A stretch of DNA of 64,000 bases from Pseudisothecium myosuroides (lineage: Eukaryota; Streptophyta; Bryopsida; Hypnales; Lembophyllaceae), in assembly GCA_951799445.1 (NCBI GenBank), contig OX637288.1, positions 250,501 through 314,500 of the forward strand, in the 5' to 3' direction. The translations under genes and the position numbers were made by a program. Positions 32,555 through 43,825 of the stretch are shown here, piece by piece. The first letter of the stretch is position 1, and the number at the start of each line of letters is the position of its first letter. Below the pieces are notes generated by a model, which saw only the letters and a program-made list of their open reading frames with translations, did not search any database and had not been told where the DNA came from.

Positions 32555-35500
32555 TGTCGCAGCACAGAGTAAGCGAATTCCCTGTTATACTCCCAAAAAC
32601 CACTTTAAAGCATAACAAAATGACTCTAAAGATCGAACCCACGAGATTCGGTGAAGTGTCTAGCACTATTCCCAACTTAAGCTCAGCCAGTATCCAATTT
32701 CTACATTCCGGTCCTAGATCTAAAACCGAAAACAACAACACACCGAAAACAACGACCAGACCTCTCTCTATTTCTTCCGGTCTGTCAAGCTATTCGGTCC
32801 CGTAAAACTTCCACAACCCAGAATCCTAACACTTCTGATCCTGGAACTCCTCTGGACCGATCCGATCCGGTCCTCGCACACGTACTCTCACTCCACTCCG
32901 GTTTAGTTTTGCCTCTGTTTCACCATCAGAGGGTTCGCCGCTTGCTTTTGAGAGTGGCAGGCCCGCCACTCCTTCCGTGACTTATAGTGGCTGAAGACCC
33001 ACTTCTCTAATCCACTACCTCCTAGACTAGCGCGGATCCGGTTTGATCTCTCACAACCACCCGGACAGCGATCCGGTTGGCAGGTCACACAAAGACCCCC
33101 CGTACGATCCTCTCATACTACAACGACCTTGATGCCAAGTTCCCTCCGTGCGGAGTTAGGTGGTTACAAGCGAACTCGTCCGTTCCAACAACAACTAAAG
33201 TCCTTCCGTTTACCAACTAGGGCAGCGAGACCTCACGGGAGATCGGGCACTCAACCGGATTTCCTATCCAGGAGTTCTAGCGCGTTTAAGGACTCCTTCC
33301 CTATCCGCCTAGCCTAACAACGGTTTTCTCGCCCGGAATCGTGAACTGTAGAGGCGCTGAGGAACTGAAATCCGCTCCCAACACTTAGAAAACCCACTCA
33401 CATACACATAAGAGCAAAACAAACACACCAAGGGGAGAAATCTCTCTAGAATCTGCATACATTTTCCTAACTCCTCACCAAAACAGCCCTGCCACGCGCG
33501 GGAGAGACGTACAACAAGGAATCAATAGAAAACACACAAAAATTCAAGGAAAAAGACTCCCAGTCTCCTTCGCAGAGACTGACTATATACATTTTAAAAC
33601 TCAAAAGTCAACATAAAGCGGCCCGAAAAGTCCGCGCGGAACTTTCGGTCCCCGCCGAGCCGGCTAGACTGGAAAACATCCGATCCAGACCAGACACATC
33701 CGGATCAAACCCGGTCCGGTCCTAACTAACAAATATTTACAACTAAAATCCTAACTATCCTACCATAACCGGATCTACTCCTTGATCCGTTTCTTCGTCC
33801 ATGACTTTGTCTTCGCCTTGGTGCACGCTCTGTTCTTGATCCTCACCCTGATCTGGGGTCAGATCCATACTTTGATCTTTCCCCGGGTTCAGTGTGGGAC
33901 TTCTGGGTGGTTCCGTTCCAAGCTGCTCGAAAATGTCCGTCAGGTTCCGGTTCCGCTCCCCTGTTTCACGTTCTGGGAGATCCGGTGACGAATCCAGGTT
34001 GATGGTGTGCGCGAGTTTCCTCCCACTCTTCTTGGACTGGGGAGTCCGATCCTTTCCTTCCGTCTGAATGCCCACGTTCGGAAAAGATCCGGGCATTGAA
34101 AGGTCGGACAGATGGAACGACCGTGACAACGTCACTCCGTTCAGCTTCCTGCTGCTCTCCTCCATCCGGTTTGTAGCCTCTCGTGCGTCCATCATGACTA
34201 ACTCCACCTTCTCGGAGTAGTCTGTCAAAATCCGGACCAACCTGGTCCCGGATATCTTATTCTCCTTGAGGACTCCCTCGTCAAACAACTTTGACTTGGT
34301 GATGGCCTCTCCGGTTGCTCCGAATGTGGCCTTCACGTCCTCCGCTACTTTCCGGGTAGCCTCTGCCATCTCCCGGGTGGTAGCCATGTCCTCCTTGAGG
34401 AGCAACATTTCCGTCTTCAACGACTCGTTCTCCTCTTGGAGTCGTCGTATCTCCGCTTCTTGCTTCCGGATCTCATCCGGGCTGGAGATAAAATCTGCAA
34501 CCACTCCTGCCAGGTTGCTGTCTGCTGGTGCTCCCACCAGCTCGCTGATCTGATTCAGAATCAGCTTCTTCACCGTCCAGTCTGCTCTCACATCACTCAG
34601 GATGTTGATCAGCTGGTTGAACGGATCCGTCGGATCCGATCCGGAAGGACCCGGTTCTCCACAAACCGGTTTCTTCCCTGGGTTGGAGGTCTCAGCCGGA
34701 GGGGTTGGGGTTCCTCTCCGGTGAGGAGGAGGCGTCTTCTGTCGCTTGTGCTGCGGCCGGTGTAGCTCCTCCTCTTCCTCTTCTTCCTCCTCGGAACCGG
34801 ATACTTCTTCCTGTTCTTCTTCTTCCGATTCCGATTCCCCATATTTCAAGAGTGACTCATGCATCTTCCACTCCTTCTCCTCTGTATCCGTGAGGAGTTG
34901 ATTGTGCTTGTACAAATGGACGAGGTAGGGACTCAACGGAGTCGGTCTACTTCCTCCGATCTTCGAAATTAGCCGGTTGACCAGGTCGAACAAAATCCTG
35001 GCCCAGTCCACTTTCCGTTCCCCGCTCAGGGCTCCAAAAATGAGGTTCCCGATGGCGATGGTCACCCTCGTCGGCTTCTCCGGGTGGATGATCGGAACCA
35101 GGAACTGTAGGAGGTTCCGGTGCCGGTCATCCAGACAATCAGCAACCGCATGTCCATCTTTGGAGTCCACGTTGCACCGGAATTTCCCCCGCGTGTAACC
35201 CTCCTTCGAGGAGGCCATCCCTCGACCTCCAGACCGGAATTCATACACGGCCTTCCACATCTCCTCCGTCCAGTTGCCCGGACTTCCGCGGAGAGTTTTC
35301 TCAAACTGGTTGGAGAGCTTTCCGAGTAACTCTCGAATCATCTGCTCCTCCCTAAACCCCCAGGGTTTATCGATCAATCCTCCGCAGCCCATTTTGGCCA
35401 AATCCTCTATCAGGTTGTCCTTTTCCTTCTCGTCCGTTGGAATAACCGGACACACCTTCCGGAGTTTTACTTCTGCTGCGGAGGAACTGGACGGCCCTGC

Positions 35501-36039
35501 TCTACTCTTACGGAGCTGAGGCATGGACACGAACTGTGCTAATCGGATCCTGACTGTGGCTACCTTTCCCTCTCCTAGCCGCACGTCCCGTTTTTCACGT
35601 TCACTCTTCCGATCTCAACCGGAATACCTCTAAACCTGCAACGCACACTAAAGCGCTGCGCGCCCTAACACACTAACACGCACACACAAACCAACTCAAA
35701 ACAAGAAAGCAAAACGCTGGGAAGAGAGGCTAAGTACGCGCTGGAGCGAGATTTCCGCAAATGAAGATTGAAAAAGAGTGGCCACTGGATTGGTCAGCCC
35801 ATATATAGTCTAATCTGTCATCATGACCAAATCCGTTCCTGACCCATTCCGATCCAACTCAGATCCGTTCTAACTCTAATCCGGTTCAGATTCAGATCAA
35901 ATCCGGATTGTCATCTATTCCGTTCCGTTAGTTAATTTCTGGTTATCGGTTACCTCCTACTTGAATCCGGATCCCAGATCACGGTTTCCGTTCCAAGATT
36001 TAGATAATTTACAAAAAACCAAAAATTTACCTTGCGACA
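32555..36039 (-). repeat. Family A LTR 2 (5' LTR of the element)
   Basis: Same length (3485 bp) as LTR 1 at a constant offset of 12834. It starts TGTCGCAG and ends TTGCGACA. About 12 transitions and no indel separate the two. It carries the second intact LTR ORF and the same TATA words. Confidence 0.95.
33755..35524 (-). CDS. LTR-resident ORF, family A copy 2 (589 codons)
   Basis: Same frame as the copy in LTR 1, ATG at 35524, no interruption. I see two residue differences from copy 1: a P for L near residue 275 (GTPT-PAET) and T for A in the DAREA-NRMEE segment. Conserved N-terminal domain, acidic run, basic patch, coiled coil and DQGED-type tail are all present. As part of the 5' LTR it would be driven by the TATA word at 35800-35809. 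Two open copies, against broken ones in families B and C, may reflect youth or selection; the window cannot decide. Confidence 0.8.
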   Translation of the reverse strand: MPQLRKSRAGPSSSSAAEVKLRKVCPVIPTDEKEKDNLIEDLAKMGCGGLIDKPWGFREEQMIRELLGKLSNQFEKTLRGSPGNWTEEMWKAVYEFRSGGRGMASSKEGYTRGKFRCNVDSKDGHAVADCLDDRHRNLLQFLVPIIHPEKPTRVTIAIGNLIFGALSGERKVDWARILFDLVNRLISKIGGSRPTPLSPYLVHLYKHNQLLTDTEEKEWKMHESLLKYGESESEEEEQEEVSGSEEEEEEEEELHRPQHKRQKTPPPHRRGTPTPPAETSNPGKKPVCGEPGPSGSDPTDPFNQLINILSDVRADWTVKKLILNQISELVGAPADSNLAGVVADFISSPDEIRKQEAEIRRLQEENESLKTEMLLLKEDMATTREMAEATRKVAEDVKATFGATGEAITKSKLFDEGVLKENKISGTRLVRILTDYSEKVELVMMDAREATNRMEESSRKLNGVTLSRSFHLSDLSMPGSFPNVGIQTEGKDRTPQSKKSGRKLAHTINLDSSPDLPERETGERNRNLTDIFEQLGTEPPRSPTLNPGKDQSMDLTPDQGEDQEQSVHQGEDKVMDEETDQGVDPVMVG

Positions 36040-36590
36040 ATGATTAGCTCCGCTGTTGATCTCTTGGCATGCTTTAATCCTAAAAGCACCTTTCTGTAAG
36101 CTCCAATCACCTCGCCCTCCTTCTACTTTGCATTCTGGTTCGTATTCTTCAACATTTGCAGGTTTTCACATAACTAGCCCAAATTCCACATGAATTGGAT
36201 CTAGACACTTCTAAACCTGAACATAGACTCTTATGATTTAGCCAGGCTGTCACATGTGCTCACATATTGAGTTTTACATGGACAAGACACTAGAATTGGC
36301 TAATTCTCACATCCTCACATCTCTCTAATACGTAAATATGGATTCTAAGACACTAAACTAAGACCTAAACATAGAAAAACAAAGTATTTTGTGCTTTCCA
36401 TGATTTTAGGACAATCCCTCACTAATCTGGTAGGGACTTCTACCAAACTCCTCTCAACTACTAATTCATACTATTTTGCATGAATTTATACTAAAAACTA
36501 ATAATAAATCGCGAAAAATAAACCCAGAGCTCCAAGTGCTATCTTGAGGGCTCACAGTCACCTAAGCTAAGTGTTACGGGATGGTCACTC
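36040..36590. other. Unassigned segment between family A and family B
   Basis: AT-rich, with no clear coding frame. It begins directly after the family A LTR with atgattagctcc and shows no match to the left flank at 19720. It may be the poorly conserved tail of the family B copy that follows, or separate DNA. Confidence 0.4.
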
Positions 36591-36812
36591 TCTTCCTAGA
36601 AACTCGTGACCAATCTTGGAAGCTAAACTCTGGACTTTTCCAAGTAGATCTTGGAAACTAGACTTTGGAATCTAAGGTTATGGAGGTTCAAAGCTTCGCC
36701 GTAAAATTGGATTTAACACCAACTTTAGGACTTGTGACACTCCTTGGGTTCAAAGCTCCGCCATCTAAGACTATTTTAACTCACACTATAGGACTTGACG
36801 TGGTCACTAGTT

Positions 36813-37140
36813 CAAAGCTTCGCCGTCGTGGGGGGGGTCCACACAACAAGGGGGATATTAGAAGAAGGTAGAAAAGACAAACTTAAGAATTACACGTGAC
36901 AAAGCCAAAGCTTCGCCATCCCAAGGGGGGGTCCACACCACAAGGGGGATATTAGAAGAAGATAGAAAAGACAAACTTAAGAACACACGTGACAAAGCCA
37001 AAGTTTCACCGTCCCGAGGGGGGGTCCACACAACAAGGGGGATATTAGAAGAAGATAGAAAAGACAAACTTAAGAACACACGTGACAAAGCCAAAGCTTC
37101 GCCGTTCCGAGGGGGGTCCACACAACAAGGGAAAGATTGG
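36813..37140. repeat. 93-bp tandem repeat in family B LTR
   Basis: The 'caaagcttcgcc' marker recurs at 36813, 36906, 36999 and 37092, an exact 93-bp period. Units share the 'gtccacacaacaaggggg' and 'agaaaagacaaactta' parts. They correspond to the 96-bp units at 3933 but differ in length and interior. Confidence 0.9.
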
Positions 37141-37215
37141 AGGAAGGTGAGAACACGTAAGTGAGGGAAGACAACACGTTAGGACACGTAAAGACACACA
37201 ACTTCACAAGCTAAA

Positions 37216-37256
37216 GGCCCCCCAAAGCGGCATCGCCAAGGTACGGTGGGGGCTGA
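37216..37256 (-). promoter_or_regulatory. GC-rich hairpin block, fourth family B copy
   Basis: Same block as at 4349, with one substitution in the right G-run (gggggc), so one outer base pair is lost. Otherwise unchanged in a copy that has diverged elsewhere. Confidence 0.5.
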
Positions 37257-37561
37257 CTTTAGGATTAGGACAAGACACCAAAAGACTCCTAAACTCACAA
37301 GTTAACTCACAAAGGTACAACAAGAGATAAACAAGGACTCTTAACTCGTAACAAAGGTACAACAACGCATGAGAAGTATACAAGGCAAGATAGAAGGACC
37401 CCCTAAGGACCTTCAAAGCTTGAAATCTAGCAATAATAGAGCAAAAAGTGCTCCAAAAACACCGTAGAGGTTTTTGGCTTTAAACGCCAAAATATCCAAA
37501 GCAAATTGGACCCACGGACCCAAACAAAAGTGAGGGGGTGTTTTAGAAAGAAAAATGGGGC

Positions 37562-37571
37562 CCTTATATAG
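37562..37571 (-). promoter_or_regulatory. TATA box, fourth family B copy
   Basis: The minus strand reads CTATATAAGG, identical to the palindrome copies although neighbouring bases have changed. Confidence 0.55.
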
Positions 37572-38858
37572 GTTTTTAAGGGCTCACCCCTCCCTCTAAA
37601 GCTCTAAGGTAACCTTATCAATGGGGATTTTCATCCTCATCTTCAAAGATTTTCATCCTAATCCCTAAAAATCTACTTCTACCATCTATGCTGAACCAAC
37701 ATCCTAACTTTTGGAGATTAGCTCCAATTGCCGAACGGATTGCGCCGTTGGCTCCAGATCGCCGTGTTTAGTCCTCGATCCCTCTACCCCCCGTATCGAG
37801 GCCAAAAACCCATCGTAGGCTAATTTAGTTTAAAAATCAAATCGCGGTAAAATCCTAGATCTTGGGGGTCTCCTATTTTGAGAAATGTGAATAGCCTAAG
37901 GTCTCCGGTAAGTGCAAGAGAGTTGGGAAGGACTTTTGGTTGACTTCGTTTCGCCATCGTATGGTCCCAGAATGCCAGTCAACGTGGCGGGGCCCCCGCC
38001 ACGTGGTTAATTCCCTAGGAATCTCGTCGGTTTGGGTACTTGCCGCTATCGGAATGTCGTGAAACTTCACGGAGCGCATTATTAACATAAAACAAGTTAG
38101 TCTAATTTTTAGTGAGATTTTATTGTAACTTGGGTAATTTCCATGAAATTCCCGTTGGAGGTTAGGAGGGTTGACCACCCGAAAAAGGTTCTTCTGCAAG
38201 TCGGAAGATGCTAGGATTTTTCACGTGACCTCTCAGGGAGTCGCATGAAAGACGTGCGGGTGTGTTCTCGTACCTGGCACGATTGATCAATGGAGATTAA
38301 AACTGGCCATCTCCTCGAATTAGCGACGGTGCGGGAATCTTCTGCAGGTGGTGGCATCTTGGCAAACCGATTTCGCTGTTGAACTTCTGGCATGGGATTT
38401 ATCCTAGAACACCATCCTTGGGCTGTAGATTTCTCTACGAGCCCGGTCTTACGTTAGTAGTTCCTGCATGCTAACAATCGGGATTTTGGGAATTCGTCGA
38501 TCTAATGAGGAATTCTAAATCTAACTCTAGGAGCAGACCTAGTGGCCTCGCTGTGGATCCCTCAGACCGACCTAGCCATGAATTGTCACATTCATGGTGG
38601 GAATTAGCCCTTTTGGGGCTGTATGACTCAAATCCTCCAAATCTAACCCTTTCATTATTTCTATATTATTTTTAGGCAAGGTTTGGGGGGATTCTAAGTA
38701 AAAACATAATCTAGACCAAATACTATAATGGGTATGACACAACCCTATTTCGGTTCTACACTCTTTTTATGTTTTTTTATATACTTTTATCAACTTTAAA
38801 TTGCAAATTTCCAAAAAAATAATTCTACGAGTCCCAAGTGACAAATTGGGAGCTCACA

Positions 38859-40130
38859 TGGTCCTAGCAGTAGATTCGTCGCTATGGTCTGACGCAAACA
38901 TCGTGTACCACTGCTCTCTTGGGACATCATCGAGCATGGCGACTCCACAAGCAGGGATGGTGACGTCTGGTTCAGGGGACACCCCAGAGATTGGCTTTGT
39001 TGCATGAGACTCACCCTTTGGCTCGACGGTGGAGAGCATGGTTACACCAATTGGGGCGGATTTGAGCCCAAAATCAGCTCTTGTGCTTGCAGCTCCTAAG
39101 CCCTGCCTTCGTCTTTTCTTCCCGCCGCAGTTGTCTTCCTTTTTACCCGCCGTTGAGTGGCAGGTGAACGTAGCACCAGCCTCGCCTTTGCGTCCGCCCT
39201 CCCTGTTTCCTTGACACTAAGTTGTGTCGATATTGTCAGGCCACATTCGCCGGATCAAGCTATCAATGTGCTTTGGGAATGTCGTGCGTTCCCTCCAGCG
39301 AAGAACGTGACTAGCTTGAGTCCTAAAATGGTATCTGAAATTTTGATTAACTGGATCCTTTGGCCAAGGCCGACTCTTTCCCACAGTGGGAATTCGCCTC
39401 AAATGCTGCAGATCCAAGCAACTAAGAATGCGCGTCCTCTGCCTTTGAGTGCACTTACAGCTCTGTAGCCAATCATCAATGACTTGAACTTCCTCCTCCA
39501 AGTGCGCTGGGAAGTCAGATTTTGCTCCTCATATCAACGCCATGGCGCAGCGTTCTTGAAACCCATGGCGTGTTGAGTGTCGACTTCAACCTCCTTCTTG
39601 ACCCCTCTTCCTCTGCTGATTGTACCGCATACAACAATTCTCCCCAGTCACCCCACTACTTGTCATGTGGACATTCTTTCGCGTTTGTGACACTCTCATT
39701 TCAGCTGAAGGCAATACACGGCTCTCTCCCACGGCGGCTCCTTGTCCGCTCACAAAACAGCAACGCACGATCGTCTACGGCATGGCGACAACAACCTCCC
39801 GCAACTCCCAATGATACTTCCAACAGTCCTTTGCCTATGGCAGTCGCACTCTCGCCACGACCAGCGCCCCACTACATTCTACAAAACTGTTGCCGGATGC
39901 GGATCCAAGGCGCCAGCAACTCTCTCTAAAAAAAATCAAAAACCCCGCCCCTACATTGGTGCGCCAAAAACCCTGACCATGCAGCCTCCACGCAACCTTG
40001 ACCAACGGTCTTTCTTCAGGCTCCTGCCAACCCCAAACCTGGGGTTCAATCAGGTGACGTCAACTTCGAACCCTACATGGCCGGCCGCTCATAGCAAACT
40101 CCAAAGCGCGGCTTCCTTCAAATTGCCATA
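38859..40130 (-). other. GC-richer orphan segment with a degenerate frame
   Basis: It starts abruptly at the truncated family B ORF and differs in composition from the AT-rich DNA beyond 40140. One minus-strand frame is open over most of about 39520-38854, with two interruptions (TAG 39217-39219 and a TAA near 39145). It contains a KKRRRQG basic patch, a segment with EEEVQVIDDWLQSCKC, and VPREQWYTMFASD near the end. I do not recognise the protein. It could be a decayed transposon gene or a captured host gene fragment. Confidence 0.35.
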
Positions 40131-41960
40131 AAAAATCGAAAAATACTCCAAACTACGTGGAAAGTGACTCATTGGAACGCCGCTAAGAATATCTGCAAGA
40201 CCTTCTCAAAAGATTTCTCCATTTGGAGCCCCGAAGTCTACCTAAAACAATGCCTGAAACCAGAGAGGACACTTTCTGTCCTCCCTGATGCTTTGGGATT
40301 ATACATTGTGACAAATTTATGAGCCCCAAAGAATGTCTAAAAGGATTCCATTTTGAAGCTTTGGGCAAGAGTCTGCCCAAAAACTTGTCCAAGTTTTTAT
40401 AGGCATTGTAATGCAAATTTCACTATGGTGTAAAGAACATTGCATGTATTGGCCCCAGTCCATCAAAAACAACACTTTTTCCATAATTTTTGATGGGCAA
40501 ATCCAATTGTAAATTTTTTTGGTAGAGTGGCAAAGTACTCCTCATCTCCACATCCCAAAAAAATTCAAAAAATATAGTGAATATTCCCGTTCTTAGTGAG
40601 CTACCCCATATTGTTACATTGCCAAAAAAGCACTACTTCAGTTGGTCCTTAAGGGGTTAATTACCCATGTAACGTTGCTAGAGACCCTAAGTGTGCATTG
40701 GGTGACAGAAAGTCCTTCCATGTAGGACATAAATTGAGTGCAGATGTTCATCCTTGGAATTTTGTGTGTGAAAAGGGGAGGTCTTGCCCAGTAAGGTAGT
40801 CTACTGCGGCCTCTTCAAATCGACCCTATATTTAGGTCTGAAATGGACATTAGATGGTCCTTAAATGGACCTCTCAAGCCATTGAGAGAATCGAGAGAAA
40901 AACATTATTTATTGCAAGAGCCAATCATTGGCCTTCATTTACTCAAATCACTTTAGAAGTTGCAAGTGGTCAGATTTTGGAAGACCTAGGGTCATAAATA
41001 GGTGCCTACAACAAAAAAAATTGAAAATTCATAAGTAATTCAAAAATGATTCAAAAAATATGAAACCACTTGTGTTAGGTTCTGCATCCATTTTTCTTTC
41101 TCTGAAAAATGATCCAAAAATATTTCTATTCATGGAAACCTGTGAAAAAGGCAGACCAGCCCTTAAATGGTCACTTTTAGAGCCTACTACCTTACCGCAG
41201 TTTGACCTCTAATGAGTGCTCTTGTTTGTTTTTTCAGCAAATGATTCACACGGTGCCCAAAAGGCCGGATGATTTCTAGGGTGACCGCAGCCCGGCGTCA
41301 TTGTCCATGTGAACTCTGAATGCGGTTGGACGCACAGGTCAGTCAGGTTCCCAAAGTTTCAACAACAGGCAGTAAGAAACTCAGTAAGGCTGTACACAAC
41401 TGAAGGCGTCAGGCAGAGTGATGTTGGATTTCGTAAGCTGGACGTATTGCTGAGCTCTCCCCCACCAACTTCTGCAACCCGCACTCAACGCGCTTAACTT
41501 ATCCGCCGGAGGCTCCCTCGACTGGCCTCACCGATTCCAAAGCTGACAGGCAGAGCACATTGGCATTGGCATTAGACTAATTTAACATTGTTAACTTACT
41601 GGAACCAGCCTAACTTAAACCATTGGAGATTGGGAGGATCTTCGATGAGTGAACTACTGTAGTGTGCCCTGTGCCGTTGCCAGTAAAAAAAAGAAAAGAA
41701 AAGGAAAAGTACTTTTCTAAATTTTTAATTCATAAAAACATTGAAATTCAATCATTTTCACATTGTTGGTTCAAACATCATGAAACAAAGCCCGTGCACC
41801 CCTCCTCGTCGAGGGCTTTCCAATGGTTTCAAGAACACAACCGGGGGACGCACGGTCCAAGAGATCTCAACGTAACAAACAAACAAACAAAAGAAACATC
41901 CATACCTTAACCCAAAATGACCCCGAGGACAGAATGTGTCCTCGACCAATTTTTGAAGTT
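40131..41960. other. Intergenic, no gene recognised
   Basis: Mostly AT-rich with a GC-richer island at about 41270-41560. A 'taaggggttaa' word at 40652-40660 resembles the end of the piggyBac-like elements found further on, but no matching start was found. No RNA gene or convincing ORF is visible. Confidence 0.5.
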
Positions 41961-41989
41961 AAATAAAACCTTACCAAATTGTTATATTT

Positions 41990-42573
41990 AGTAGTTTATA
42001 TTTTTGAAAAATTCTTTTTGAAGTTTAGTTTTAGCTTCAAAAATTTGATTTTGAAAATGTGCAAATGTGATTTTTCTATTCAAGATTTTGTGCACGGGTG
42101 TCCATTGCAATCTTGACTTTTTGTAGTGTTGAGGGCTCTTGGGAATGAGCCTCAAATACACTAAATCTTTAAAAGAAAATCACATTAGAAATTCATTTAA
42201 AAAAATTGTAAAGTAAATTTTGAAAAGTCATAAATTGATTTGGGTTATGCATGTTAGGCCCTTTAACCTCATTTTTTTTGGTGACCAATATTTTAGATTT
42301 GACATGTGAAAAGAGGATTTAAAGACTTCAAATCACTTTCACAGTTTTAACATCCTCAAGATCAAACATTATAATCTTTCAATCAGTAAGAGATATTGTT
42401 GTGTTTTCTTTTCTAATGTGATTTCTTACATATCTAGTTTGATTTTGTACGGTTACAATTCAAAAAGAATTGATACAACTTATCAAAATGTTGACTTTTT
42501 GTTCAATTTAGAGCAAATTCCTAGAAGCTTAGAAAATTCCAGGGTCATTTTGGGGTTAAAGCATGGATGTAGT
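41990..42573. repeat. Dispersed repeat, copy 1 (pairs with 48580-49710)
   Basis: Aligns by eye with 48580-49700 in the same orientation. Shared runs include 'tgtccattgcaatcttga', 'gagggctctt', 'tacactaaatct', 'attcatttaaa' and 'cattataatctttcaatc'. Copy 1 lacks the 179-bp MITE present in copy 2 and so shows the empty site. Confidence 0.6.
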
Positions 42574-42577
42574 TTAA

Positions 42578-43307
42578 CCCCGAAATGGGCCAAAACTGCC
42601 AAGAATTTCAGCAATTTTTTTGCTCATTTGTTCTTGAAATCAAATAGAATGTAACCGTAGGATCTTGAAGTCCACATTGAAAGTGAGCACCTCAAGAAAA
42701 TTCAGATTATTTGACCACTTGGTTTAGGAGATATTTAAGTTTGTATTCTTACTTGGATCAATGGAAAAACATGGCATGACACTTTGAAGGAGCGTATTTT
42801 TGTAAGAATATTTTGAAATGATGCCCTTTAGTGCTCAGTGAAAGACAAGAGAGTTGAAATTGTACTTGTGAAATTTCACAACATTCTTAGTATTTTTCAA
42901 TTCTTGGTAGAGCTTGCAATGCACGGTGGTCATTGAAATGAGAGTAGTGTTTGTAACAGGAAAAAAAAATGGGACACTTGTCTTTTCCTTGAACTCCTTC
43001 CATCTACTCTTTTCGAGGTGGATTTGATCTAATTGAGGTGGGTAGGAATCACATTGGTTGGTTGACTTTTTACTCCATGCCCAAACTGAACCTCCAAAAA
43101 TGAGTACCACACTACACCACTTAACTTTGAAAAATTCCACGAGACAGAACTTAACTTGGAATTTGATGGAAACAACTACCATTGGATTCATAACATAGTC
43201 TATTTTTCTTAAATAATTTTAACTTTTAGAAAAACTCAAAATTTGAGAACAGGCAACTTAGAAAAGAGGGACAACAACCACAAAATGGTCACTTGGGTCA
43301 TAAGGGG
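42578..43307. mobile_element. piggyBac-like non-autonomous element, copy 1
   Basis: Flanked by TTAA on both sides (42574-42577 and 43308-43311). It begins CCCCGAAATGGGCC and ends CATAAGGGG, giving imperfect CCCC termini. Near its 5' side it shares 'taaccgtaggatcttgaa' and 'ttgaccacttgg...gatatttaagtttg' with the copies at 44101 and 49731. No transposase is encoded. Superfamily is inferred from TTAA and CCC ends only. Confidence 0.45.
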
Positions 43308-43727
43308 TTAATGTGCACAAAGTCTTTGACTGGCTAGGAAGTGACATCATTGGGTGATTGAGAAGTGGCAACATTCGTGTTATTGGCGGATTGGAAAGTG
43401 ACATTACTAGTGTCATTGTGTGATTGGGAAGTTGCAACAAACTTCAAACTTGCTATGTTGGAAGATCCCGCTTCTTAGAGGAGTAAAAAGGCCCCTTCAC
43501 ATTAATTAATAATGTTACGCAAGAAATAATTGTTTACCGCAAGATGAACATATTTGAAATTAGTGATCATATATGAGTTTATATATAGTGGCTCTCACAA
43601 GTATTCATATACTTTACAAATTTTCATAAATTAGATATTCCCAAAAAATTATGAACATGGTGAAATGACAAGTGACTTATTTGTATAAAATGATTTTCAA
43701 TATTTTAAAAGTATTTTTTGATTTTTA

Positions 43728-43815
43728 TAATTTAATCAAATTTATTAGTGAAAAAAACTTTTAACACAAGTAGATTTTTTTAAAAGATTTTGTAGTAAGT
43801 TGAATGAAAATTCTT
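43728..43815. repeat. Inverted repeat, left partner of 45137-45225
   Basis: About 85 bp ('ttagtgaaaaaaactttt', 'aacacaag', 'agattttgtagtaagt') recurs inverted at 45137-45225. The pair encloses about 1.3 kb that holds a small foldback and a piggyBac-like element, which suggests a larger composite element. Confidence 0.6.
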
Positions 43816-43825
43816 TTAAAAATTT

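Larger units (their letters stand above)
19721..36039 (-). mobile_element. Family A Ty3/Gypsy LTR retrotransposon, minus strand
   Basis: Two 3485-bp LTRs bound an internal region of 9349 bp. In minus order that region is PBS, gag, protease, RT, RNase H, a nested solo LTR, integrase and PPT. The PR-RT-RH-IN order defines Ty3/Gypsy. The tRNA-Asp-type PBS, an IDGGSG-type protease and the lack of a visible chromodomain point to the Athila/Tat side of plant Gypsy elements. Without the nested LTR it would be about 12.85 kb. Gag and pol share one reading frame. The flanks are gtgga (left) and atgat (right), so there is no target duplication, although both ends are exact. Confidence 0.93.
36591..38858 (-). 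mobile_element. Fourth family B LTR copy, truncated at both ends
   Basis: It aligns with 3700-6020: 'cttggaagctaaactctgg', 93-bp repeats, hairpin block, TATA box, 'gtgttt agtcctcgatccctctacc', 'acattattaacataaaac', and 'ctatttcggttctaca'. It ends exactly in the last codons of the ORF (SQFVTWDS, TAG at 38826-38828), where unrelated DNA starts at 38859. It is diverged by small substitutions and indels from the palindrome arms and lies in the same orientation as the left arm. Confidence 0.8.

Noticed and set aside
40131..41300. Inverted 'ctaccttac' words at about 40795 and 41190 as a TIR pair
   Set aside because: Too short and too imperfect to support an element.
43290..43440. Repeated 'gaagtgacat' and 'gtgattggg' words, possible CRISPR-like array
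   Set aside because: Units of about 45 bp are imperfect with no constant spacer; a degenerate tandem repeat in plant DNA.
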